Shown piece by piece: positions 1-6,578 of a DNA stretch of 56,436 nucleotides. The stretch's first letter is position 1, and the number at the start of each line of letters is the position of its first letter. The stretch comes from Parafrankia sp. EUN1f (lineage in GTDB: Bacteria; Actinomycetota; Actinomycetes; Frankiales; Frankiaceae): the NCBI RefSeq assembly GCF_000177675.1, contig NZ_ADGX01000053.1:15-56450 (forward strand), written 5' to 3'. The position numbers were made by a program, and so were the translations under genes. The notes beneath the pieces were generated by a model. It had not been told where the DNA came from and made no database searches. It saw only the letters and a list, made by a program, of their open reading frames with translations.

Positions 1-274
1 GGGTGCAGGGAGGAGCTCCGCTGACGGGTACATCAGTTTTGTCGAGGACGGCGTGAACATCAATACTGGAAGTGCTCAGTGGGGGATTGTCCATGCCGAC
101 AAGGCTGACGTCACCGGCGTCAATGCCAAGTGGGTGCAGGGGAGGAGCTCCGCTGACGGGTACATCAGTTTTGTCGAGGACGGCGTGAACATCAATACTG
201 GAAGTGCTCAGTGGGGGATTGTCCATGCCGACAAGGCCGACGTCACGGGCGTCAATGCCAAGTGGGTGCAGGGG
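1..274 (+). repeat. 132-bp tandem repeat
   Basis: Positions 11-130 and 143-262 match with only two substitutions (GGCTGAC/GGCCGAC and CACCGGC/CACGGGC). A third copy starts at 263 and diverges after about 12 bases. The period of 132 keeps the frame (44 codons). Confidence 0.9.
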
Positions 275-370
275 AGAAACGCCACTGACGGATGGATCGA
301 CTTTCCACCGCACGGGGTGTGTGTCTGGAAGAACGGAAAGCACGAGCGCGGCACGGTGGGAGCCGACTAG
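1..370 (+). CDS. Repeat-containing hypothetical protein, 3' part
   Basis: The open frame runs from the window edge to a TAG at 368-370; the true start is upstream and not visible. The protein is built from a 44-residue repeat with the landmarks INTGSAQWGIVHADKADV, TGVNAKWVQGR and DGYISFVEDGV, ending in a short unique tail with WIDFPPHGVCVW. The repeats are two near-identical 132-bp copies plus the start of a third, so they arose by recent tandem duplication. At 8-10 the first copy has one G fewer than the equivalent run in the second copy, which would break the frame between the first WVQGR segment and what follows. I do not recognise the family; the regular Trp/Gly/Asp-rich units suggest an all-beta repeat protein, which is inference only. 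Confidence 0.6.
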   Translation, partial: GAGRSSADGYISFVEDGVNINTGSAQWGIVHADKADVTGVNAKWVQGRSSADGYISFVEDGVNINTGSAQWGIVHADKADVTGVNAKWVQGRNATDGWIDFPPHGVCVWKNGKHERGTVGAD

Positions 371-517
371 GGTTGGTACGTACTAGAGTTAATGCGTCGC
401 GCTGGTACACCCGAAATCGGGTGTCGACTGAATCGCGGGACTGCGGTCTGGCGGCGATAGACCTGTCGCCGGATGGAACGACCGTGTGTCATCCATCTGG
501 ATTGTTTGATTACTGAA

Positions 518-563
518 ATCTGCGGTGGCGGCGGCTGGGTTTGAGGCCACCGCCACCGCAGAT
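518..563 (+). terminator. Strong hairpin, possible terminator
   Basis: An 18-bp stem with one mismatch (arms 518-535 and 546-563) closes a 10-base loop. It lies about 150 bp after the stop of the repeat protein. There is no T-run, as is common for GC-rich actinobacterial terminators, so function is inferred from structure and position. Confidence 0.5.
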
Positions 564-643
564 CAACTTGTCGGCATCGGCACGATAACTGTAATTTATC
601 CTTCGTCGTCAAACGCAACGCTGTCACATGGGCGTCCCGCAGA

Positions 644-996
644 CCGGGGCGGCTTGGTGGTGCTCGCCGTGCCGTGATTGGGTGGAAGTGGCGGTTGCTG
701 AGCGGTTGGCGAGCCGTCGTCGTAGGCCAGGACTGTGCGGCGGGGGCGCCGTAGACGTGGGTGTTCACCAGCATGTCCTTCCAGGCTGGTGACCTGGCGG
801 CGGCCGTTGGCGATGTCGCTGAGGTGCGACTGCGGGGGGCCGCAGACCGTGGCTATCTGAGTCTGGGGCGCGCCGGTCCACCGGCAATAGATCTTGAAGG
901 CGGTCCGATGTCGCGGCGGGCGAGTGCGTCGGCCATCTCGGGCCGGTCCCAGAGTCCCGGCGGGGGCTGGGGTAACAGGCGGCGGACGGACACCAA
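644..996. pseudogene. Decayed relic of an HD / Nudix / XRE module
   Basis: Three collinear fragments match the intact module at 13990-15890. Positions 654-714 match the 5' end of the HD-domain gene (14003-14065, plus strand). Positions 717-735 match an internal piece of the Nudix gene (around 14762-14778). Positions 738-776 match the 3' part of the XRE gene (around 15143-15182), which is then joined directly to its 5' part (776-996 versus 15672-15892, minus strand). The start codon of the XRE copy has become TTG and most of each gene is deleted. The helix-turn-helix segment is still readable on the minus strand (motifs TQIATVCG and SHLSDI). Nothing here should be functional; it records an earlier resident related to the integrative element on the right. 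Confidence 0.8.
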
Positions 997-1180
997 GGTG
1001 GGCCCCGGACGTGGGTACGCGACTGGTGATCAGGTGGACAGACGTCCCGGTTCGTCGGTGTCTCCTCGATCGCGGGGGTGAGCCGAGGGCGCCACAGGAT
1101 GCGGACAATTACCAGCTGTCTGCGCCGTCGTGGGGCTCACCGCGACGGTCTGCCGAGGTGAAAAGGACTGTGGCACAGGG

Positions 1181-1315
1181 GTTTGTGCACCCAACCAGCA
1201 CAATGCGAACCTAAACCTGCAGGTCAACGGCCCGACCGTTTCCGTCGAGCCCGTCCACGCGAAGATCCGGCGGTCCGGCTACGCCGGCGACGCGAACGCC
1301 AAGAAGATCGGATAG
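1181..1315 (+). repeat. Dispersed direct repeat, copy 1
   Basis: First of three related segments (others at 2202 and 4677). Shared core elements are GTGCACCCAACCAGCA, GCGAACCTAAACCTGCAGG, TCAACGGCCCG and GCGAAGATCCG followed by GGCTACGCC. Read on the plus strand this copy is an uninterrupted coding-like stretch (NANLNLQVNGPT ... HAKIRR) ending at TAG 1313-1315, so it may be the end of an eroded gene. It sits about 70 bp before the ribbon-helix-helix/Doc pair. The fragments preceding it at 1080-1180 are unassigned. Confidence 0.7.
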
Positions 1316-1324
1316 GAACCGGGC

Positions 1325-1371
1325 GCCGTGACCACGGCACGAGTCCCGGTGGTGGTATCAATGGTGATACC
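1325..1371 (+). promoter_or_regulatory. Operator-like inverted repeats before the antitoxin gene
   Basis: Two perfect inverted repeats lie just upstream of the start at 1386: GCCGTG-AC-CACGGC (1325-1338) and GGTATCA-ATGG-TGATACC (1354-1371). The second is only 14 bp from the start codon, where a ribbon-helix-helix antitoxin would bind to repress its own operon. Autoregulation is known for such families; the site itself is inferred. Confidence 0.6.
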
Positions 1372-1385
1372 GTCGGGTGGTGGCG

Positions 1386-1583
1386 ATGACACTGCGCTTG
1401 ACTGATGACGAGGCGGAGGCTCTGCGTCTGCGTTCGGAGTTGGAACAGCGGTCGATGCAGGAGATCGCCCGGGAGGCGATCCGGGAGTACATCGAGGCAC
1501 ACAGTCGGGCGGAGCTGCTGGATCAGGTGTTGGACGAGGAGCTGCCGCGGTACGCGGAGGCGCTTCGTCGGCTCGGCGAATGA
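1386..1583 (+). CDS. Ribbon-helix-helix antitoxin of a Doc-type module
   Basis: This 65-residue protein begins MTLRLTDDEAEALRL, the short beta strand plus helix of RHH (Arc/MetJ-like) antitoxins. It continues with a second helix (QEIAREAIREYI) and an acidic C-terminal tail that would contact the toxin. ATG 1386 is chosen because it places the strand at the N terminus; GTG 1377 or 1380 would add three or two residues. The stop overlaps the next start (ATGA at 1580-1583), so the two genes are translationally coupled. A perfect palindrome directly upstream fits autoregulation. The predicted role is to neutralise the downstream Fic/Doc protein. Confidence 0.85.
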   Translation: MTLRLTDDEAEALRLRSELEQRSMQEIAREAIREYIEAHSRAELLDQVLDEELPRYAEALRRLGE

Positions 1584-1960
1584 TCTATCTGAAGCTTCGT
1601 GAACTGCTGTACATCGCCGAGCGGGCCATCGGCTCCGAGCCGGTGGTCAGGGACCACGGCCTGCTCGAATCGGCTCTCGCGCGCCCGCGGGCGACGGTGT
1701 TCGGTGGTGACGCCTATCCCACGCTCGACGGCAAGGCTGCCGCGCTCCTGCATTCGCTGGCCCGCAATCGTGCCCTCGTCGATGGGAACAAGCGGCTTGC
1801 GCTCGCCGGTCTGATCGCCTTCTACGGTGTCAACGGGCGTCGCCTGACGCTGACCAACGATGAGGCCTACGACCTCGTCATGAGTGTCGCCTCCGGCGCC
1901 CGGGATTCCGTCGAGGACATCACCAAGATCCTTGAAGGGGCGACCCGGAGTCGTCGGTGA
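1580..1960 (+). CDS. Doc/Fic-family toxin with substituted catalytic His
   Basis: A 126-residue Doc-like protein. Doc toxins are Fic-fold kinases that phosphorylate EF-Tu and arrest translation. The signature helix loop is clear as LVDGNKRLAL (residues 66-75), and the upstream segments RDHGLLESALARP and PTLDGKAAALLHSLA are typical of the short actinobacterial Doc proteins. At the family's His (HxFxD/AGNKR) this protein has Arg64, codon CGT at 1769-1771; CAT to CGT needs one transition. The essential base is therefore missing, so the toxin may be dead or altered. It is coupled to the RHH antitoxin by a 4-bp overlap. The homology is firm; activity is doubtful. Confidence 0.88.
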   Translation: MIYLKLRELLYIAERAIGSEPVVRDHGLLESALARPRATVFGGDAYPTLDGKAAALLHSLARNRALVDGNKRLALAGLIAFYGVNGRRLTLTNDEAYDLVMSVASGARDSVEDITKILEGATRSRR

Positions 1961-2201
1961 GGACCGGACATGTCTCGGCGAATCGGGCTCTGCTCCTGCC
2001 CGCATCGACGACGAGGGTCGCGCCCAAGACGTGACCGACACTGTGCACGGCCGTTGCGTACACCGCGTGCCTGCCCTGGGGCTCCTCGGTCCGGCCTGGT
2101 GGCCAACGGCCGCTGTGACCAGTGGCGTACGGTGCGGCCCACTTCCGCCGTCAGGGCCGTGCGCGAACTCGTTCTCGCAGCTCACGGCCTTGATCGCAAG
2201 C

Positions 2202-2338
2202 TTGGGTGCGCCCAGCCAGCACTAATGCGAACCTGAACCTGCAGGTCAACGGCCCGGCGGTGTCCATCGGACCTGCCCATGCGAAGATCCGACGGGCCGG
2301 CTACGCCCGGAACGAGAATGCGGCAGGAACCCGGTAGG
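2202..2338 (+). repeat. Dispersed direct repeat, copy 2
   Basis: Same orientation as the copies at 1181 and 4677. The plus strand again reads as an open coding-like stretch (NANLNLQVNGPA ... HAKIRRAGYA) ending at TAG 2336-2338. Weaker similarity to copy 3 extends upstream (GCGCGAAC ... GTTCTCGCAGCTCAC at about 2161 and 4637). It lies between the Doc pair and the XRE/ImmA/PIN operon. I see no gene in 1961-2653 apart from this. Confidence 0.7.
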
Positions 2339-2653
2339 CCGGTGGTATTGGTGCGCGTGTGTGGACGTCCGAGCGGTTCAGCCCCGCTCTGACTGTGAGC
2401 GGGCCAGGGCGCCGGGGCGGCAGGGGTGCGACAGCCTGCGGGCCCCACCGTGTCGTCGTCCGTGCTGATCCCGAGCCCGGCTGGCGATCTCACTGCTGGT
2501 TCGGGTGTTCGGTGTCCGCTGTCCATGGCCGGCGCGTTTGGTCGAGTGATCAAGATCGTTGACGGTGCGGCCTTGGCGGCGCATCGCCGACGCCCGCCGG
2601 GGTGGCGAGGGTAAGGCAGATTCGATGATCTGCAAGGCGTGCGGTCGAACGGG

Positions 2654-2693
2654 TTGGAACCAGGCCTGAATCGGGTATGCTTGATCTGATTCA
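2654..2693 (+). promoter_or_regulatory. Promoter and operator of the XRE/ImmA/PIN operon
   Basis: TTGGAA (2654-2659) and TATGCT (2676-2681), 16 bp apart, make a sigma-70-like promoter 25 bp before the XRE start at 2707. A perfect inverted repeat TGAATC (2667-2672) / GATTCA (2688-2693) straddles the -10 box and is a good candidate for autorepression by the XRE protein. AAGGGGG at 2694-2700 is the likely ribosome-binding site. Confidence 0.6.
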
Positions 2694-2706
2694 AGGGGGT
2701 GGCGGT

Positions 2707-3054
2707 ATGGATTCGATCGGTGTGGCCGAACGGATCAGGCACGCCATGAACGCTGCCCAGCTGACCCAACGTGCCCTGGCTCAGGTCACCGGTATCTCGC
2801 AGCCGACCCTGTCTCGGATCGTCGCTGGTGATCGGGTAGCCAAGATGACGGAGATCATCGCGATCGCCGGCGCGACCGGCCACTCCGTGGCGGAACTGAC
2901 CGGTGTCGGTTCCGTGGCCGACCGTGCCCAGTACGCGGCCCACGCCACGAACGACGCCGAGATGGCCGCGATGCGCCGGGAGCTGTTGCACTACCTGGAT
3001 CTGGACGCCTATCTGGAGGACCAGGGCATCCCGCCGTTCCCGGTGGTGGCGTGA
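2707..3054 (+). CDS. XRE-family regulator (antitoxin-like)
   Basis: A 115-residue protein with a helix-turn-helix of the XRE/Cro type at about residues 9-60 (LTQRALAQVTGISQPTLSRI). An acidic C-terminal extension contains ELLHYLDLDAYLEDQG. ATG 2707 is preferred over an upstream ATG at 2677 because it follows a G-rich ribosome-binding site and puts the HTH at the N terminus. The stop overlaps the next gene's GTG start (GTGA at 3051-3054). With the following metallopeptidase and PIN protein it forms a tightly coupled three-gene unit. It probably represses the operon through the inverted repeat over its promoter. Confidence 0.88.
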   Translation: MDSIGVAERIRHAMNAAQLTQRALAQVTGISQPTLSRIVAGDRVAKMTEIIAIAGATGHSVAELTGVGSVADRAQYAAHATNDAEMAAMRRELLHYLDLDAYLEDQGIPPFPVVA

Positions 3055-3899
3055 GCGCCGAGCAGGACGGGAGGGCCGCGGCGGCGCGGTTCCGTCACGA
3101 CCATCGCCTGGGGGCACAGGCCTTGGGCGATCTCGTGTCACTCGTCGAGCAGACCACCGGGATCGACGTTGCCGTACTCGACGCAGGCCCGGACGAGCAC
3201 GGGCTCACGGTGCGCGACCCGCTCCGGAACTCGGTGTTCATCGGTGTGGCGCGTACCGACCGGCCGATGCGGCAGCGCAGCACCCTCGCCCACGAACTGG
3301 CGCATGTCCTGTTCGAGGACTGGTCGCCTGCCGCGGAAGGAACGTGGAGCGAGCGTCGGCCAGAGGAGGTACGAGCCGACGCCTTCGCCCGGCACCTGCT
3401 CATACCCGTGGAAGGGCTGCGCGAGTTCCTCGGCGACCGCGGCCCTGAGGACATGGACCTTGCGCTGCTTTCACAGGTGACGCAGCGTTTCCTGGTATCC
3501 ACGCCGATCGCCGCGATCGCCTTGGAGCAGGCTGGATACATCACGGAAGCCGTGAAAGCGCTGTGGCGAGCTGTCGCCACGCCTTGGCTGGCAGCGCGGT
3601 TCGGCTGGATCGACCAGTACCGTGCCCTGCAGGCCGAGTCCGACCGGCGTCGGGCTCCCCAGCGGCTCCTCGCGCGCGCGATCAACGGCTATCTGGAACA
3701 CGTTGTCTCCGCGCAGGCTCTGGCTACGCTCCGCGGCGTCGACGTCGCAACCGTTGAGGCGGAGCTCCGCGAAGCAGGCATCGAAGCAGGAGAGCCGTCC
3801 CGGGCGTGGACTGACAGCGCCGATCTGCCGGACGTCGACATCGATCTGAGCGGTCTCGACGACGCGGACGGCGAGTCCTCCCCGGCCCCCACACGGTGA
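3051..3899 (+). CDS. ImmA/IrrE-family metallopeptidase
   Basis: 282 residues. The zinc-peptidase motif HELAH occurs at residues 81-85, followed by the family's second block (EEVRADAFARHLLIP), as in ImmA of ICEBs1, which cleaves its cognate XRE repressor, and in IrrE/PprI. A C-terminal region of about 120 residues without a recognised domain ends in a very acidic tail (DLPDVDIDLSGLDDADGE). GTG 3051 overlaps the stop of the XRE gene, and the gene's own stop overlaps the start of the PIN gene (GTGA at 3896-3899). Cleavage of the upstream XRE protein is the obvious prediction from family and context. Confidence 0.9.
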   Translation: MSAEQDGRAAAARFRHDHRLGAQALGDLVSLVEQTTGIDVAVLDAGPDEHGLTVRDPLRNSVFIGVARTDRPMRQRSTLAHELAHVLFEDWSPAAEGTWSERRPEEVRADAFARHLLIPVEGLREFLGDRGPEDMDLALLSQVTQRFLVSTPIAAIALEQAGYITEAVKALWRAVATPWLAARFGWIDQYRALQAESDRRRAPQRLLARAINGYLEHVVSAQALATLRGVDVATVEAELREAGIEAGEPSRAWTDSADLPDVDIDLSGLDDADGESSPAPTR

Positions 3900-4546
3900 C
3901 CGCACGGCCGGTCATCGACGCCGGGCCCGCCCTCAGCTTCCTCGCCGTCAACAAGGAACGGCTACTCATCGGCGTTCTCGGTCGACTCAGCGCACCGGAG
4001 ACCGTCGCCGCGGAAGTGATCCGCAAAGCCCGTTCCGACCATCGGTTCCGCGCGGCCGAAGCGGTCTGGAACAAGCTGACGCCGACCTGGATCGAGATAC
4101 TCCCCGACGACGTCACCCCGGAGCTCGCGGTTGTCGTCTCCCGGATCAGCCGGCTTCCCGTGCACGAGCGCATGAAGGACGGCAGAGACCTGGGCGAGAC
4201 CATGGTCGTCGCGCACGCCGTCGTCGCGGCCGAAACCGGGGCGATGGTCACCGTGCTCATCGACGACGGCGCGGGCGCCGCGGTCGCCACCGCCGAACGG
4301 AGGCGCCTGGAACGGCTGCGTATGCGGGGAAGATCTGTAGGCGGACTGAGGCTGGTGAGCACGCTGACCGTTCTGGAACGCGCGGCAGGCGGAGAGCATC
4401 TTCCCGACCGCGCCGCGATGCGCTCCCTCTACAGCCGCCTCCGCGCCGGTGACGACGGCCTACCTCCGATCGAGAAAACCAAACTGCTCGGTCCGGGCAT
4501 CTGGGCCCAACCCACCGAACCGGGAGCCACCGAGCCTGGTACCTGA
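3896..4546 (+). CDS. PIN-domain-like protein (putative toxin RNase)
   Basis: 216 residues. The acidic residues expected of a PIN nuclease are all present: Asp8 in VIDAGPALSFL, Glu40 in ETVAAEV, Glu101 in DLGETMVVAHA and Asp123/Asp124 in VLIDDGAGA. PIN proteins are Mg-dependent RNases and often toxins. The gene is coupled by GTGA overlap to the ImmA/IrrE gene, which suggests co-expression and a tripartite regulator/protease/nuclease system rather than a classical VapBC pair. The C-terminal 60 residues after RAAMRSLYSRLRA are poorly conserved in character. No VapB-like antitoxin is adjacent. Confidence 0.8.
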   Translation: MTARPVIDAGPALSFLAVNKERLLIGVLGRLSAPETVAAEVIRKARSDHRFRAAEAVWNKLTPTWIEILPDDVTPELAVVVSRISRLPVHERMKDGRDLGETMVVAHAVVAAETGAMVTVLIDDGAGAAVATAERRRLERLRMRGRSVGGLRLVSTLTVLERAAGGEHLPDRAAMRSLYSRLRAGDDGLPPIEKTKLLGPGIWAQPTEPGATEPGT

Positions 4547-4676
4547 ACGACTGTGACGGCCCAGCACCCTGCGCATGGCCACAGCCGCCGAGAGATCAGC
4601 AGGCGTGGTAGCGGACCTCGGCCTTACCGCCCTCTGCGCGAACCTGTTCTCGCAGCTCACAGGCCCGACCATAGTG

Positions 4677-4800
4677 TTGGGTGCACCCAACCAGCACTAA
4701 TGCGAACCTAACCTGCAGGTCAACGGCCCGACCGTGTCCATCGAACCCGCCCACGCGAAGATCCGCCGGGCCGGCTACGCCGGCAACAGGAACGCTGGGC
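4677..4800 (+). repeat. Dispersed direct repeat, copy 3
   Basis: Third copy, same orientation, beginning with a perfect 14-bp palindrome TTGGGTGCACCCAA (4679-4692). One A is missing relative to copy 1 (CCTAACC versus CCTAAACC), so the coding-like frame is broken. A much weaker relative (CGAACCTAAAGCCGCAGGTCGACG) is at about 7881-7904. It follows the PIN gene; 4801-4994 and 5016-5098 hold no gene I can support. Confidence 0.7.
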
Positions 4801-4994
4801 GCTTCTGAGCTTCCTGTCCGCGTGGACGGAAGCCACGTCGTGGACGCGATGGGGCCTGGGAGATCCGTGGCCTTGAGGTCGTGGTGAGCCGCATTGGGGC
4901 TTACGGATAGAGGAGGCGGGGATCCTTCTGCCTGTGATGCGCGGTCTGGCGGCGCCCGTGCTCGGAAGTGCTCAGAAGCACTCGGAAGCCACGA

Positions 4995-5015
4995 ACTTCA
5001 GAGCTTACTTCTGAG
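4995..5015 (-). promoter_or_regulatory. Direct-repeat motif ACTTCWGAG, distal copy
   Basis: ACTTCAGAG (4995-5003) and ACTTCTGAG (5007-5015) repeat in tandem with a 3-bp spacer. The same arrangement, on the opposite strand, lies directly before the start of the 5099-6454 gene. A similar half-site (GGAAGT) follows at 5018. Probably a protein-binding site. Confidence 0.5.
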
Positions 5016-5098
5016 TCGGAAGTTAAGCTCTCGGCCTTGGCCTCCGCCCTGGGACGTGTTGGTGGTGGCTCTACGAGCTGCCAGCGCCGGCGGGCCGG

Positions 5099-6454
5099 CT
5101 ACAGGGAGCGGTAGTAGCGGCGCTTCGGGTCTCGCGGGCCGGCGCCGAGTTCACGGACGAGTCCGCGGTCGACCAGTTTGATGAGTCTGGTCCTCGTCGC
5201 GCGGGTGGACAGGTCGATGGCGTTGGCGATTTCGCTGGTGAGCGCGCCGCCGGTTGGGATGGCCGCGAGGATCGCGCGGTCCTTGGCATCCAGGGTCGGT
5301 GGCTGGATGCGCTGAGTCCACAGCGTGACACGGAACCGGGTGCCGATCTCTTCGAGGTCTGGTGGGGGAAGGCCCGCGTCGAGGCATGCGGCGGTCATCC
5401 GTTGGATGCCGCTGCCCCACTGCTCGATCAGCCGCAGAGAGTGGAAGACTCGGCCGATGACCCGGTTGCGTAGTTTGGACACTCCACGGCGGAGGTCGTC
5501 GACCGTCAGTCCGAACTGCAGCAGGCCGGGGCTCTCCACTTCGAGGCGGTCGTCGAAGACCGCGATGCGGATGGGTGCGCCGCGCTGCCGGTAGTCGGCG
5601 TGCGCCACCGCGTTGACGACCGCTTCCCGGACCGCGACCGGAGGCAGGTTCCACCGGTCTGTCCGCCGGACGGGACCGATGTCGGCGCCGTGCAGGCTGT
5701 GCTTGCGGACGAACCCGAGCGCGTCTTCCACCGCGCGTACCAGGTTGGATCGGATCTCGGCCTGGTCGACGATCTGGGACCTGTCGGTGCCGAGGAATCG
5801 TCCGGCCTGGATCCAGGCGTCGGGGAAAAGGCGGCCACGGTCCTGGTCGCGGCCGAACAGCAGAAGGCCGCCGACGGTCGGGACGAGCCGTCCCTGGTGT
5901 GCCGTCACCAGTCTGAGGGTTTCCAGATCGGCGGGGCGTAGCTCTCGGAACTGGCTGAACGCCTCGGTGGCCGCCGGGAAGTCGATCGCGTCCGAGGTCA
6001 GTTCCGGCGTTGCCTGTTCGTCGTAGGCTTCGCCCCGTGCGTAGCGGCGCAGTTCTTCGACCAGGTCGGAGTCGGCCCGCCGATTGGTCGAACCGACCCG
6101 GACGTAGACACCGTTCACCGGGCCCTCCTGGCTGACGTGGTGCGGCCGGGACGGGCTTGGGTAGACCTGCACGGCGACGAGCTGCGTGCCGCGCCACGGC
6201 ACGATCTCGATGTCGGGAACCATGCGGGGCGCGATCGCGTCGCTGATCAGGCTAGCTAGCCGTTCTTCGAGGTCCAGCGGCTCCGACACCCCGCGGACGT
6301 GGCGTGTGCCGTCCTCGACACCGATCAGCAGCACACCGCCGGCGGTGTTGGCGAAGGCGACCAGACTCCGCAGGACACCCCGAGGCGACGACAGGTCACG
6401 CTTGAACTCGAGGGTCTTGCCCTCAGGTCGGGCCAGGAGTTCCGACAGGTCCAC
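5099..6454 (-). CDS. AlbA_2 / HATPase_c_4 / winged-helix regulator
   Basis: 451 residues. The N-terminal AlbA_2 (Schlafen-like) domain is at about 10-130 (KTLEFKRDLS, FANTAGGVLLIGVEDG). A GHKL-type ATPase region lies at about 240-350 (REAVVNAVAHADY, DRLEVESPG, IEQWGSGIQRM). A C-terminal winged helix is at about 390-451 (TSEIANAIDLSTRATRTRLIKL). This is the COG2865 architecture, usually called a transcriptional regulator or nucleic-acid-binding ATPase; some relatives sit in defence or stress loci. GTG at 6454 follows a tandem 9-mer motif by 4 bp, so the gene may be leaderless and self-regulated. It diverges from the 6579 gene. The biological target is unknown. Confidence 0.85.
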   Translation of the reverse strand: MDLSELLARPEGKTLEFKRDLSSPRGVLRSLVAFANTAGGVLLIGVEDGTRHVRGVSEPLDLEERLASLISDAIAPRMVPDIEIVPWRGTQLVAVQVYPSPSRPHHVSQEGPVNGVYVRVGSTNRRADSDLVEELRRYARGEAYDEQATPELTSDAIDFPAATEAFSQFRELRPADLETLRLVTAHQGRLVPTVGGLLLFGRDQDRGRLFPDAWIQAGRFLGTDRSQIVDQAEIRSNLVRAVEDALGFVRKHSLHGADIGPVRRTDRWNLPPVAVREAVVNAVAHADYRQRGAPIRIAVFDDRLEVESPGLLQFGLTVDDLRRGVSKLRNRVIGRVFHSLRLIEQWGSGIQRMTAACLDAGLPPPDLEEIGTRFRVTLWTQRIQPPTLDAKDRAILAAIPTGGALTSEIANAIDLSTRATRTRLIKLVDRGLVRELGAGPRDPKRRYYRSL

Positions 6455-6458
6455 AAGC

Positions 6459-6479
6459 TCAGAAGTCTACTCTGAAGAT
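6459..6479 (-). promoter_or_regulatory. Direct-repeat operator before the AlbA_2 gene
   Basis: On the minus strand the order is CTTCAGAG, TAG, ACTTCTGAG, ending 4 bp before the GTG start at 6454. This matches 4995-5015 at nearly every position. Its placement over the start and in a divergent promoter region points to autoregulation by the winged-helix protein or a similar regulator. Confidence 0.55.
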
Positions 6480-6578
6480 TGATCTCGTTCGGTGGTCTGT
6501 CATCGGTTTTGCCCACTGCCTGTGGTGTTCGGCCACCGGCTACCGCCCCAAGGGCGTCTGGTCTGGTGGGATGAGCGG

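Noticed and set aside
1-370. Repeat gene considered as the variable region of a diversity-generating retroelement.
   Set aside because: No reverse transcriptase or template repeat with adenine-specific changes is present; differences between copies are two ordinary substitutions.
4672-4695. GTTGGGT and ACCCAAC in repeat copy 3 look like integron attC core sites (GTTRRRY / RYYYAAC).
   Set aside because: They abut each other as a simple palindrome instead of flanking a folded attC, copies 1 and 2 do not keep them, and no integron integrase is in the window.
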